A stretch of 47,187 nucleotides of DNA from JAXHLG01 sp964505305 (lineage in GTDB: Bacteria > Patescibacteriota > Minisyncoccia > Moranbacterales > DUUL01). Below, piece after piece: positions 9,119-16,793 of the stretch. Within the stretch, counting starts at the first letter, position 1, and the number at the start of each line of letters is the position of its first letter. The stretch covers positions 1 through 47,187 of the forward strand of contig CAZDHE010000004.1 of NCBI GenBank assembly GCA_964505305.1, read 5' to 3'. A program made the translations under genes and the position numbers. The notes below the pieces were generated by a model. It saw only the letters and a program-made list of their open reading frames with translations. It did no database searches and had not been told where the DNA came from.

Positions 9119-10303
9119 TTGAAAATGACAGAGAATAAAAGAAAACGCAAATTGTCATTGGTGATTCCTTGTTTAAACGAGGAGGAAACTATTGGTATGG
9201 TAGTGAAAAAAGGAAGGACATCGCTAAAAAAGCTCGGTATTGACGGGGAAGTGGTAGTTTCTGATAACGGTTCTATCGATAAAAGCGAAGCAATTGCAAG
9301 ACGGGAAGGCGCCAGGGTGGTGAATTGCCCTAAAAAAGGCTACGGTAATGCTTTAAGATTCGGATTCGAGGAGGCCAAAGGGGAGTTTATTATTATGGGA
9401 GATGCGGATGATTCGTATGATTTTAGCGACATTAAAGCTTTTATTGAAAAGCTGGATGAGGGATATGATTTGGTGATGGGAACCAGGCTTAAGGGTAAAA
9501 TCGAAAAAGGCGCTATGCCTTTTTTGCATAGATATTTGGGCACACCGGTTTTAACTTTTGTTCTCAATTTGTTTTTTGGCACTCGGATCAGCGATTGTAA
9601 TTGCGGAATGAGAGCTTTTACTAAAAAAGCTTGGCGGAAGATGAATTTAAACTCAGAAGGAATGGAGCTGGCTTCGGAAATGATTATTAAAGCGGGAATT
9701 TTGAATTTGAGTATAAAAGAAATCCCCATAAAATTTTATAAAGACAAAAGGAAAAAACCTCCGCATTTAAGATCTTGGCGGGATGGGTGGCGGCATTTGA
9801 GATATATGCTGCTTTTTAGTCCCAATTATCTTTTTTTAGTCCCCGGGGGAGTTTTGGTAGGCTTGGGCTTGGGGATGCTCGTGGCTTTGCTTTTTAATTC
9901 GATTACCATTCTGGGGCATACTTTGGGATATCATTTTGCTTTGCTGGCAAGCCTTTTTTCCATTTTAGGCTTTCAGCTTTTCAGTATGGGGATTTACGCT
10001 AAAGCCTACGCTTTTAATCAGGAGTTGAAAGCGCAAGATCGATTTATAAATAAGTTTTATAAAGTATTTACCCTGGAAAAGGGCTTGGCGCTGGGAATTT
10101 TGTTGTTTTTAAGCGGTTTTGTGGTGGATGCGATTGTTTTGAAAGAATGGCTGGATAAAGATTTTGGGGCATTGAGCCGGGCTGTGGAGGTTACTTTTGC
10201 CTCCACCTTGATAGTTATCGGAATTCAAATTTTCTTTTCCTCTTTTTTTATCAGCTTTACCGGTGCGGAAAAAGAAAAAATTAAAAACAATAAATCACTT
10301 TAA
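9119..10303 (+). CDS. Family 2 glycosyltransferase, polyprenyl-phosphate type
   Basis: A 394-residue enzyme with a catalytic GT-A domain (about 1-230) and four hydrophobic segments (about 235-385). Motifs are LVIPCLNEEETIG, VVSDNGSIDKS, the DADDSYDF metal site and CGMRAFTKKAW. This layout is that of dolichyl/undecaprenyl-phosphate mannose or glucose synthases that make lipid-linked sugar donors, which would suit the GT-C enzyme encoded nearby. The start is ambiguous: TTG at 9119 lies 8 bases after AAGG, while ATG at 9125 is two codons later. It begins 2 bases after the GT4 stop and ends 1 base before the methyltransferase ATG. Confidence 0.82.
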   Translation: MKMTENKRKRKLSLVIPCLNEEETIGMVVKKGRTSLKKLGIDGEVVVSDNGSIDKSEAIARREGARVVNCPKKGYGNALRFGFEEAKGEFIIMGDADDSYDFSDIKAFIEKLDEGYDLVMGTRLKGKIEKGAMPFLHRYLGTPVLTFVLNLFFGTRISDCNCGMRAFTKKAWRKMNLNSEGMELASEMIIKAGILNLSIKEIPIKFYKDKRKKPPHLRSWRDGWRHLRYMLLFSPNYLFLVPGGVLVGLGLGMLVALLFNSITILGHTLGYHFALLASLFSILGFQLFSMGIYAKAYAFNQELKAQDRFINKFYKVFTLEKGLALGILLFLSGFVVDAIVLKEWLDKDFGALSRAVEVTFASTLIVIGIQIFFSSFFISFTGAEKEKIKNNKSL

Positions 10304-10304
10304 A

Positions 10305-10760
10305 ATGCAAACAAAATATTCCCAAAGATTTTATAAAAACAGAAAAAATCCCTCCTCCTCGGCGGAAATTATCTCGGAAATCGTTTTTGATTTAGTGCGT
10401 CCTCGGAAGGTTTTGGATCTGGGCTGTGGAAATGGAGAATTTCTGAATTTTTTTAAGAAGAGAGGCGCAAAAGAGATTCTTGGGGTAGATGGAAATTGGA
10501 TAAAAAAAGAAAACTTAGAAATTCCTCAAGAATGCTTTTTGGCAGCTGACTTGGAGAAGCCTTTTAAAAGCAAAAAGCAATATGATTTGGCGGTTTCTTT
10601 GGAAGTTGCCAAGCATCTTGGCTCTGAACGGGCGGAAAGTTTTGTTGAAGACTTAGTTGATCTTGCTCCGGTGGTGCTTTTTTCTGCGGCTATTCCTTAT
10701 CAAGGCGGAACCGGCCATAAAAATGAGCAATGGCTCGAATATTGGGCGGAATTTTTTTAA
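10305..10760 (+). CDS. SAM-dependent methyltransferase, N-terminal part (frameshifted)
   Basis: From the ATG at 10305 the product has the class I motif VLDLGCGNGEFLNFF (about residues 36-50), the acidic VDGNW after strand 2, and AVSLEVAKHLG at the usual motif-IV place. It resembles methyltransferases found in glycan clusters. The frame ends at TAA inside a run of seven T then six A (about 10751-10763). Reading one base back at that point gives EFFLKKNYFPVDCVRKKIWNN, which is how such proteins continue, so the gene is split by a -1 shift. This could be a lost T (mutation or assembly error) or slippage on the homopolymer. Confidence 0.75.
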   Translation: MQTKYSQRFYKNRKNPSSSAEIISEIVFDLVRPRKVLDLGCGNGEFLNFFKKRGAKEILGVDGNWIKKENLEIPQECFLAADLEKPFKSKKQYDLAVSLEVAKHLGSERAESFVEDLVDLAPVVLFSAAIPYQGGTGHKNEQWLEYWAEFF

Positions 10761-11056
10761 AAAAGAATTATTTTCCGGTGGACTGTGTTCGTAAAAAAAT
10801 TTGGAATAATTCAAAAGTCAGTTTTGTTTATGCTCAAAATATTATTTTATTTGTTTCCAAGGACTTTATAGAGAATAATCCGGCCATTAAAAAAGCTTAT
10901 GAAGAAAACAAAAACAACCCCCTCTCCTTGGTTCATCCCGAACTTTATTTATTGAAATCTAAAATTTGTCATCCTATTTTTAAACTTTTTCCTCAATCAG
11001 CTCCTCGTTTTATCAAGAGAGGTATTTATAGAATTTTTAAGATGGAAAAAGACTGA
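10730..11056 (+). CDS. Methyltransferase C-terminal part in the -1 frame
   Basis: The meaningful residues begin at about 10758 (KKNYFPVDCVRKKIWNNSKV), followed by YAQNIILFVSKDFIENNP and a basic C-terminus ending RGIYRIFKMEKD. The residues upstream of the junction in this frame are a shadow of the first part. The pair forms one protein of about 250 residues if the T7A6 tract is read with a -1 shift. It lacks its own plausible start and would be non-functional alone. Confidence 0.6.
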   Translation: MARILGGIFLKKNYFPVDCVRKKIWNNSKVSFVYAQNIILFVSKDFIENNPAIKKAYEENKNNPLSLVHPELYLLKSKICHPIFKLFPQSAPRFIKRGIYRIFKMEKD

Positions 11057-11409
11057 TGGCTAATCTTGAAAGAAAAGCTTACTCCTATTGCTCGGCTTAG
11101 GTGTAAAAGCATAAATTTGTGTCGGGAATAGTAGTCCCATTATAAAGAATAACGAGAATTAGAAATTTGGTTTCCGTGATGTTAAACACTTCTCAAGCAG
11201 TCTTTCTTTAAAAATCCTTGAAGTTCGACTTCTGCATCCGCAGAATTCGAACTTCAAGCTGTTGCGTAATTGGAAAATACGTTCATATTAAACTATAATG
11301 AGTATATGCGCGCAACATCAGTTACTTCAAGTAGTACGCTTTTGTATCAAACTTAGCTGTTGAGAAACAAACTAATTTATGAGATGTTGTTTTATGGCAA
11401 GTAAAATTT
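11057..11409. other. Intergenic region with hairpin repeat
   Basis: No credible gene. It contains the palindrome at 11218-11257 and an isolated TATAAT at about 11294. It lies between the converging methyltransferase and sulfotransferase genes. Confidence 0.5.
11218..11257. repeat. Palindromic hairpin repeat, copy 2
   Basis: Arms TTGAAGTTCGA and TCGAACTTCAA enclose CTTCTGCATCCGCAGAATT. This is the reverse complement arrangement of the copy at 259-296, with changes only in the loop. No T-run follows on either strand, so it is not a classic terminator. Confidence 0.7.
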
Positions 11410-12312
11410 TTAGTTGAAAAGCTTTTTTATTTCTTTATATTTTCTAAGAATTCTTTTGCCTTGGGTTGATTGATTGAGAATTTGGAGAGCTTTTTCCGAG
11501 CTTTTTGTCTCAGTGGGGATTTTTTGGGAAAAAATGTTCATCAAAAATTCAAATATAGAATCTCTTGCGGAGATGGGCAGGATATTTTGAAATATTTTTT
11601 TCAGGAAAGGATTTTGCAGGGCAAGGTGAATCGGTTTGGCAATTTGTTCTTTCCCCGGATTTTTAAGACGGAGATCGGGGTTGAAATCGTCATCCACTTC
11701 AAGAAAATTAAAAACCTTCTTAAAAACTTTCTCGGGGGATTTTTTAAAATCTTCAAAAGACAAAAGCAGGATTTGCCTTTGCGGAAAAATATTTAGATAA
11801 TTGTTTAAATGTTTTCTGTAGTTCAACAGCCTCCAATAATTTAACAGGGTTGGAAATTTGGTGTAGCGGGTGGCGATTTGTTTGTTTTGATGGCTTGATT
11901 TAAGAGCTTTTTCCAAGTCTTTTATCGGCTGGATGTTTTTAAATCTGCAATGGTTATGGAAAGATAGTAGAAAATCGGCCGGATTTCGGATGATTATAAT
12001 AATTTTAGCTTCCGGGTTGTGGCGGTAAATTTCTTGGGGCGCTTGAGGAGAGAAAATGTATAAACTGCTGGCTTCTCCGGCAATTTCTTCTTGGCGAATA
12101 TTTTTGAAAAGAGATAAGTAATCCGTTCTTTTTCTGTAAGGAAAGTAAAGCGCTTTTTTGTGGAATTGGTCGCTTTCCCGGTGGAAATCAAAACAGAAAA
12201 ACTCCGGTTCTTTAACGGGAGGCATAAAAATTTGAGGATGTTGTTTGAGGCCGTGATAGAGAGAGGTTGTTCCCGATTTAGGGAAGCCCGCTATAAAAAA
12301 GTTTACTTTCAT
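11410..12312 (-). CDS. PAPS-dependent sulfotransferase family protein
   Basis: From the ATG at 12312 the 300-residue product begins MKVNFFIAGFPKSGTTSLY. This is the 5'-phosphosulfate-binding loop of sulfotransferases. The 3'-phosphate region follows as IIIIRNPADFLLSFHNH, and a later segment is LLSFEDFKKSPEKV. The family moves sulfate from PAPS to carbohydrate or other acceptors. The longer GTG start at 12336 adds eight basic residues before the conserved strand and is less likely. It follows the glycan genes but on the opposite strand, so sulfation of the surface polysaccharide is a reasonable but unproven role. No PAPS synthesis genes are seen here. Confidence 0.85.
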   Translation of the reverse strand: MKVNFFIAGFPKSGTTSLYHGLKQHPQIFMPPVKEPEFFCFDFHRESDQFHKKALYFPYRKRTDYLSLFKNIRQEEIAGEASSLYIFSPQAPQEIYRHNPEAKIIIIIRNPADFLLSFHNHCRFKNIQPIKDLEKALKSSHQNKQIATRYTKFPTLLNYWRLLNYRKHLNNYLNIFPQRQILLLSFEDFKKSPEKVFKKVFNFLEVDDDFNPDLRLKNPGKEQIAKPIHLALQNPFLKKIFQNILPISARDSIFEFLMNIFSQKIPTETKSSEKALQILNQSTQGKRILRKYKEIKKLFN

Positions 12313-12356
12313 TTTTCTTTTAATTAGATTTGACACAGTTTTTTAGCTGCAAAAAT

Positions 12357-12384
12357 TTGAAAATTTTTTAGGTTGTGTTATATT
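12357..12384 (+). promoter_or_regulatory. Possible promoter of the DUF389 gene
   Basis: TTGAAA (12357-12362), 16 bases, then TATATT (12379-12384), about 100 nt before the ATG at 12487. Moderate match only. Confidence 0.35.
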
Positions 12385-12486
12385 AAAATTATCCGATGAG
12401 GAATTTTTGGGTTAATTGCTGAAAGAATATAATTTCCTTAATAAGAGGGGATAGTTTGATTATAAAATAAAATAAATCAAAATCCA

Positions 12487-13248
12487 ATGCTTAAGAAAAA
12501 AGCCAAAGACCATTTATTTAGAGACATAAAGAAAAACCAGAAAGATGAAGTGGTGGAGAAAATTTTTGAATACTCTTGTCCTCGAAAAAGTTTTTTTATG
12601 ATGATGATTCTTTCGGCCGTGATTTGCACGATGGGAATTTTGATGGATAATGCCGCGGTGATAATTGGAGCTATGTTGGTGGCGCCTATGCTTGCTTCGG
12701 TTCTGGCTGTTTCCTTGGGTGTTGTGATGGCTGATTTTAAGCTGATATTTCGTTCTTTGAGAGTGGTATTGGAGGCTTTCTTATTTTCTTTGGGTTTTTC
12801 TTACTTGCTGGCCTTGGCCTTAGATAGCCCGGAAGTCATCAATCATGAAATGTTTTTAAGGATGGATTTGAGCGTTGAAGGTTTTGTGGTGGCTTTGGCG
12901 GCGGGTTTGGCGGCGGCGCTTTCTTTTGTAAGAAAGGAGCTTTCCCAATATATCACCGGAACAGTTATAGCGGTGGCTTTGGTCCCTCCCATTTCTATGG
13001 CGGCAATTGCCTTAAGAATGCTTGATATGGAAATGTTTTACAGCTCCTTGGTGGTTTTCGGTTCCAATATTATTGGCATTGTGTTGACTTCTATATTGGT
13101 TTTTTCTTTAACCAGTTTTTATTCATCTCGAAAAAAAGTAGATAAGGAGCTTAAAGAGGAAGATAACTTGCTTAACCACGATAGTAGCAAAGAAAAGGGA
13201 ATGAAAGCGTGGCTTAGAGATGTTAAAAATTTATTTACTTTTAAATAA
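12487..13248 (+). CDS. DUF389 family integral membrane protein
   Basis: A 253-residue membrane protein. A cytoplasmic N-terminus of about 35 residues precedes the DUF389 core MDNAAVIIGAMLVAPMLASV. Further helices follow, including the FVRKELSQYITGTVIAVALVPP signature, and a charged tail of about 40 residues. Five or six membrane segments are visible. DUF389 (TIGR00341) proteins have no settled function. It stands alone, preceded by a possible promoter and followed by a spacer with two hairpins. Confidence 0.88.
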   Translation: MLKKKAKDHLFRDIKKNQKDEVVEKIFEYSCPRKSFFMMMILSAVICTMGILMDNAAVIIGAMLVAPMLASVLAVSLGVVMADFKLIFRSLRVVLEAFLFSLGFSYLLALALDSPEVINHEMFLRMDLSVEGFVVALAAGLAAALSFVRKELSQYITGTVIAVALVPPISMAAIALRMLDMEMFYSSLVVFGSNIIGIVLTSILVFSLTSFYSSRKKVDKELKEEDNLLNHDSSKEKGMKAWLRDVKNLFTFK

Positions 13249-13358
13249 TCGTCACTTCTTGCCTTTTTTATTATTTGAGTTTGTCAATAATTTGTTTAAT
13301 TAGGCTCTGCTGAAACAGCAGCACTTAATGTAAAATTATTTATATTTTTAAATGGTAA

Positions 13359-13407
13359 GAAAAATTATTTCACCTTATTTAAGGGATTTTGGTTGAAATA
13401 ATTTTTC
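13359..13407. repeat. Inverted repeat, 14-bp perfect arms
   Basis: GAAAAATTATTTCA at 13359-13372 pairs with TGAAATAATTTTTC at 13394-13407, separated by 21 bases. It is immediately followed by a second, G+C-rich hairpin (13409-13446). The pair sits between DUF389 and metG. Confidence 0.7.
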
Positions 13408-13408
13408 A

Positions 13409-13446
13409 GGGGCAGCGGATCCCGAGGACTCGGGATCAGCAGCCCC
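13409..13446. repeat. G+C-rich hairpin upstream of metG
   Basis: GGGGCAGCGGATCCCGAG folds back on CTCGGGATCAGCAGCCCC with two internal mismatches. It lies 46 bases before the metG ATG, and the metG side has no T-run. Candidates are a DUF389 terminator lacking its T-run, a metG leader structure, or a member of the spacer hairpin family. Confidence 0.6.
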
Positions 13447-13491
13447 TAATTATTTTCTATTTTTTGTAATAAATTCTTGAGCATTATTTTT

Positions 13492-14946
13492 ATGAAAAAA
13501 AATTATTATATAACCACCACCTTGCCCTATGTTAATTCCAAGCCGCACATCGGGTTTGCTTCCGAAGCGGTAAGGGCGGACGTGCTGGCTCGTTATCATA
13601 GAGAAATCGGAGATAGAGTTCTGTTTAACACCGGAACGGATGAACATGGCAAAAAGATTTTTCAGAAAGCCTCCGAGCAAGGGATGACAGCGCAAGAATT
13701 TTGCGATAAACAAGCGGAAGAGTTTAGAAAAATGGAGCAATCTCTGAACTTGAGTTGGGATAATTTTATTCGAACTACCGATCCCAAGCACGAAGAAGCG
13801 GTTAAGGCTTTTTGGGAAAAGTGTATGGATAACGGAGACATTTACAAAGCCCGTTATAAAGTTAAATATTGCGTGGGCTGCGAATTGGAAAAAACCGAAT
13901 CGGATTTGAATGAAAACGGCAGATGCCCTTTGCATCCGGACCAAGAATTGGAAATTAGAGAAGAAGAGAATTATTTTTTTAGTTTTTCCCGTTATAAAGA
14001 GTCTTTATTGAAGCTTTACAAGCAGAATCCGGATTTTGTGAAACCGGCCAAAAGACTCAAAGAAATCAAAAATTTTATTGAAAAAGGCCCTCAAGATTTT
14101 AGTATTTCCAGATTGAAAGAAAAAATGCCGTGGGGAGTGCCGGTGCCGGGCGATGATGAGCAAGTGGTGTATGTTTGGTTTGACGCTTTGGTGAATTATA
14201 TTTCTACTTTGGGATGGCCGGAAGATGTTAAAAATTTTAAAAAATGGTGGCCGGGAATTCAAATTGCCGGCAAGGACAATTTGAGACAGCAAGCGGCTAT
14301 GTGGCAGGCTATGCTGATATCGGCAGGTCTGGAAAATTCCGGTAAAATTTATATCAACGGTTTTATTACCTCCGGCGGTCAAAAAATGAGTAAAAGCTTG
14401 GGTAATGTAATTGCTCCGGAGGAAATGGTGGAGCGTTACGGGACGGATGGCACTAGGTACTTGCTGTTGGCGATGGGAAATTTTGGGGAAGATATGGATC
14501 TGACCCAGGAAAAAATGGCGGTTAAATATAATTCCGAGCTGGCTAACGGTTTGGGCAATATATTCTCTCGTGTAACCAAGTTGAGCCAAAAAATTCAAAT
14601 GAAAGATATGGATTTACAAAAGATTGTTAACAAAGAGGCGGCTTTGGCGGAAAAGGATCTCTGGGGTGAATTCAAGGATTTCTTTGAAAATGGAGAGGTG
14701 GAAAAAGTTTTATTTTTTGTGCAGGAAAAAATTTCCGAATATGACAAAGATATGGAAAAAATCAAACCTTGGGAGCTTGTCAAAACCGATTACGGTCAAT
14801 TTGAAAAGACGATGATTTCCTTTTTGGTAAATTTGAGATTAATTGCCGAGAGATTAAAGCCCTTTATGCCCGAATCCTCGACAAAGATGCTGGAAATGAT
14901 AGAAAACAGAGAACCCAAGCCTCTTTTTCCAAGAATTGAAGGGTAA
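13492..14946 (+). CDS. metG: Methionyl-tRNA synthetase
   Basis: A 484-residue class I synthetase that charges tRNA-Met. The HIGH-type motif is PHIG (about residues 18-21) in NSKPHIGFASEAVRADV. The zinc/CP region has KYCVGCELEKTE and CPLHP, and the KMSKS loop lies at residues 298-302 in QKMSKSLGNVIAPEEM. The anticodon-binding helical domain follows, and there is no C-terminal EMAP/tRNA-binding extension, so it is the short form. The ATG at 13492 is chosen over TTG at 13477 because the protein family starts at YYITTTLPYVN. tatD follows 52 bases downstream, a frequent bacterial pairing. Confidence 0.96.
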   Translation: MKKNYYITTTLPYVNSKPHIGFASEAVRADVLARYHREIGDRVLFNTGTDEHGKKIFQKASEQGMTAQEFCDKQAEEFRKMEQSLNLSWDNFIRTTDPKHEEAVKAFWEKCMDNGDIYKARYKVKYCVGCELEKTESDLNENGRCPLHPDQELEIREEENYFFSFSRYKESLLKLYKQNPDFVKPAKRLKEIKNFIEKGPQDFSISRLKEKMPWGVPVPGDDEQVVYVWFDALVNYISTLGWPEDVKNFKKWWPGIQIAGKDNLRQQAAMWQAMLISAGLENSGKIYINGFITSGGQKMSKSLGNVIAPEEMVERYGTDGTRYLLLAMGNFGEDMDLTQEKMAVKYNSELANGLGNIFSRVTKLSQKIQMKDMDLQKIVNKEAALAEKDLWGEFKDFFENGEVEKVLFFVQEKISEYDKDMEKIKPWELVKTDYGQFEKTMISFLVNLRLIAERLKPFMPESSTKMLEMIENREPKPLFPRIEG

Positions 14947-14998
14947 CAAATTTTATTTAAAGGTCAAACAACGCTTCTTATAAGTCAATAAGAGACAT

Positions 14999-15805
14999 AT
15001 GATTGATACGCACGCTCATCTTGATTTTCCTCAATTTGATGAAGATCGCCGAGAGGTTTTAGGTAGATTCTTTGAGGCCGGCGGCGAGGTTTTAATAAAT
15101 GTCGGAGTTAACAAAGAAAGAAACCAAAAGTCAGCAGAAATAGCTCAGTCGCATCAAAAAGTTTTTACTACGGCGGGTTTTCATCCCCATGAGGCTTCGG
15201 AGGAGTTTGATTTTTCTGAAATGGAAAAGCAATTGAGAGTTCGGGCTCGGTATGAGAAAACGGTGGCAATAGGTGAAATAGGCTTGGATTATTTCAGAAT
15301 AAACAATTCCAAAGAAAAAGATTTTCAAAAAAATCTTTTTATTAGTCAGCTTAAAATAGCTCAAGAAACCGGTTTGCCGGTTGTTTTGCATTGCAGGGAA
15401 GCTTACGGGGATTTATTGGAGATAATTAGTCAAAAAGAATTTAAAGGAATGCCTTTGGTGTTGCACTGTTTTAGCGGGAAAGAGAAGGACTTGAAGAAAT
15501 TTTTGCAAATTCCGGAATTGATGATTTCTTATACCGGCAATATTACTTTTGTCAAAGAGGGTAATGAACTGCTCAAAGTAGTCAAAAGAACGCCTTTATC
15601 CAGAATGATGGTGGAAACGGATTGTCCCTTTTTGGCTCCGGCGCCTTATCGAGGAAAGAGAAATGAGCCTTTTTTTGTTAAAGAAGTTATTGCTAAAATA
15701 GCTTTAGTTAAAGATACCTCATTTGAAGAAGTGGAGAGGTGGACCGATCAAAATGCCATTAAATTTTTCAGGCTTCCTTATGCAGATCAAAATTCCCCAA
15801 GATGA
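14999..15805 (+). CDS. tatD: TatD family metal-dependent DNase
   Basis: A 268-residue TIM-barrel amidohydrolase-type nuclease. The first metal motif is DTHAHLDFPQFD, the second is AIGEIGLDYF with a catalytic glutamate, the third is VLHCREA then LHCFSG, and the last is MVETDCPFLAP. TatD proteins act as 3'-5' DNA exonucleases or deacylases in DNA and D-aminoacyl-tRNA quality control. ATG at 14999 directly precedes the conserved IDTHAHLD. It is probably co-transcribed with metG, and its last codons overlap the start of the small ORF at 15780. Confidence 0.94.
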   Translation: MIDTHAHLDFPQFDEDRREVLGRFFEAGGEVLINVGVNKERNQKSAEIAQSHQKVFTTAGFHPHEASEEFDFSEMEKQLRVRARYEKTVAIGEIGLDYFRINNSKEKDFQKNLFISQLKIAQETGLPVVLHCREAYGDLLEIISQKEFKGMPLVLHCFSGKEKDLKKFLQIPELMISYTGNITFVKEGNELLKVVKRTPLSRMMVETDCPFLAPAPYRGKRNEPFFVKEVIAKIALVKDTSFEEVERWTDQNAIKFFRLPYADQNSPR

Positions 15806-16142
15806 CTATAAATATCTTTGGACCAGGCATGTAGTGCAAAAAATCTTCCAATACGGGATAACACCTAATAAAATTAAAAGAATAGTCAATAACCCCCTCC
15901 GGAAGGAAGAAGGGATTGCTCCCGAAACCGTGGCGGTGATGCAGAAGATATCCAAGAAAGAAGAAAAAGGCGAAATCTGGGTGATGTATCAAAATTCCGG
16001 CAGCAAAAAAAGAATAATTTCCACTTGGATTTACCCGGGGATAACTCCCAAGGGCAAAGAGATTTTTGTGCCGGATGAAGTCTGGATTGAGATAGAGAAA
16101 CAAAAAAAGGAAGCCAAGCAAGAATCAAGAAGCAAGGGGTAA
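15780..16142 (+). CDS. Small DUF4258-like protein with repeat-derived tail
   Basis: From the ATG at 15780 (overlapping tatD by 26 bases) a 120-residue protein reads MQIKIPQDDYKYLWTRHVVQ, then QYGITPNKIKRIVNNPLRKE and EIWVMYQNSGSKKRIISTWI. The pattern (TRH-helix, a 'G-I-T-x-x-x-I' helix, then two strands) resembles DUF4258 proteins of the RelE/BrnT-like superfamily, but I cannot confirm it. No partner antitoxin is adjacent. The last residues, KQESRSKG, are encoded by the AAGCAAGGGG spacer repeat that begins here, so the stop codon lies within the repeat. Confidence 0.6.
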   Translation: MQIKIPQDDYKYLWTRHVVQKIFQYGITPNKIKRIVNNPLRKEEGIAPETVAVMQKISKKEEKGEIWVMYQNSGSKKRIISTWIYPGITPKGKEIFVPDEVWIEIEKQKKEAKQESRSKG

Positions 16143-16790
16143 GAAGCAAGGAAAAGGAAGTTCAAAATTCAAAATTCAAAATTCAAAAGTCAAAACAGAA
16201 ACAAGAAGCAAGGAGCAAGGAGCAAGAAGTAAGGGGCAAGAGTTTAAAATGACAAATGCCAAACCCGCTCAAATGTCAAATTTTGACCTTCAAGCCTTGA
16301 AATTGATTTGACATTTGAGTTTAGTTATTTGGATTTCTAAAAGTTGCCCTTTTTCAACTAAACCCGACAAACACTGATTGTCGGGTTTAGGGGTGGAAGG
16401 GAAGATATTTATCAATAAGTGCAAGAAGCAAGGAGTAAGAGTGAAAAAACCTAAAACCTAAAACCCAAATGACAAATCAATGTCAAATAACAAACCCGGT
16501 GGAATAAGATTTTGAAAAAACCTTATTCCAGAGGACTCTGGATTATTCCACCGGGACAAACCTGCCCAAATGCTAAATTTTGACATTTTAGCCTTTGAAC
16601 TTTGGATTTGAATTGACATTTGGATTTAGTCATTTGTCATTTCAACCCCTTGCTTCTTGTTTCTGTTTTGACTTTTAAGTTGTGGTTTTAATCCAAGTAG
16701 AACAATCTTACTTCGCAAGAGTTCCACCGGGTTGACTTTTAACTTTTGACATTCGGGCTTTGACATTTGTCATTCCAAACCCTTGTTTCT
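16143..16790. repeat. Spacer filled with palindromic and dispersed repeats
   Basis: The left part is rich in AGAAGCAAGGAGCAAG, TTCAAAATTCAAAATTC and AAATGACAAATGCC. The right part carries their complements (CATTTGTCATTTCAACCCC, TTGCTTCTTG), so long imperfect hairpins can form. Modules within it: AAACCCGACAAACACTGATT hairpin (16362-16390) followed by GATATTTATCAATAAG, both shared with 41714-41775; a CCCGGTGGAATAA hairpin (16495-16555); and a GTAGAACAATCTT...AAGAGTTCCACCGGG hairpin (about 16699-16732). No gene seen. Confidence 0.8.
16495..16555. repeat. CCCGGTGGAATAA hairpin module
   Basis: Outer arms CCCGGTGGAATAA and TTATTCCACCGGG are joined by a sequence containing a second internal TTATTCC. 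It is the same module as 20102-20162, 42131-42171 and the ends around the GIY-YIG ORF (44117-44408). Confidence 0.75.
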
Positions 16791-16793
16791 TTT

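Noticed and set aside
14005..14598. Minus-strand frame opposite metG
   Set aside because: It is a shadow of the metG catalytic region without a domain of its own.
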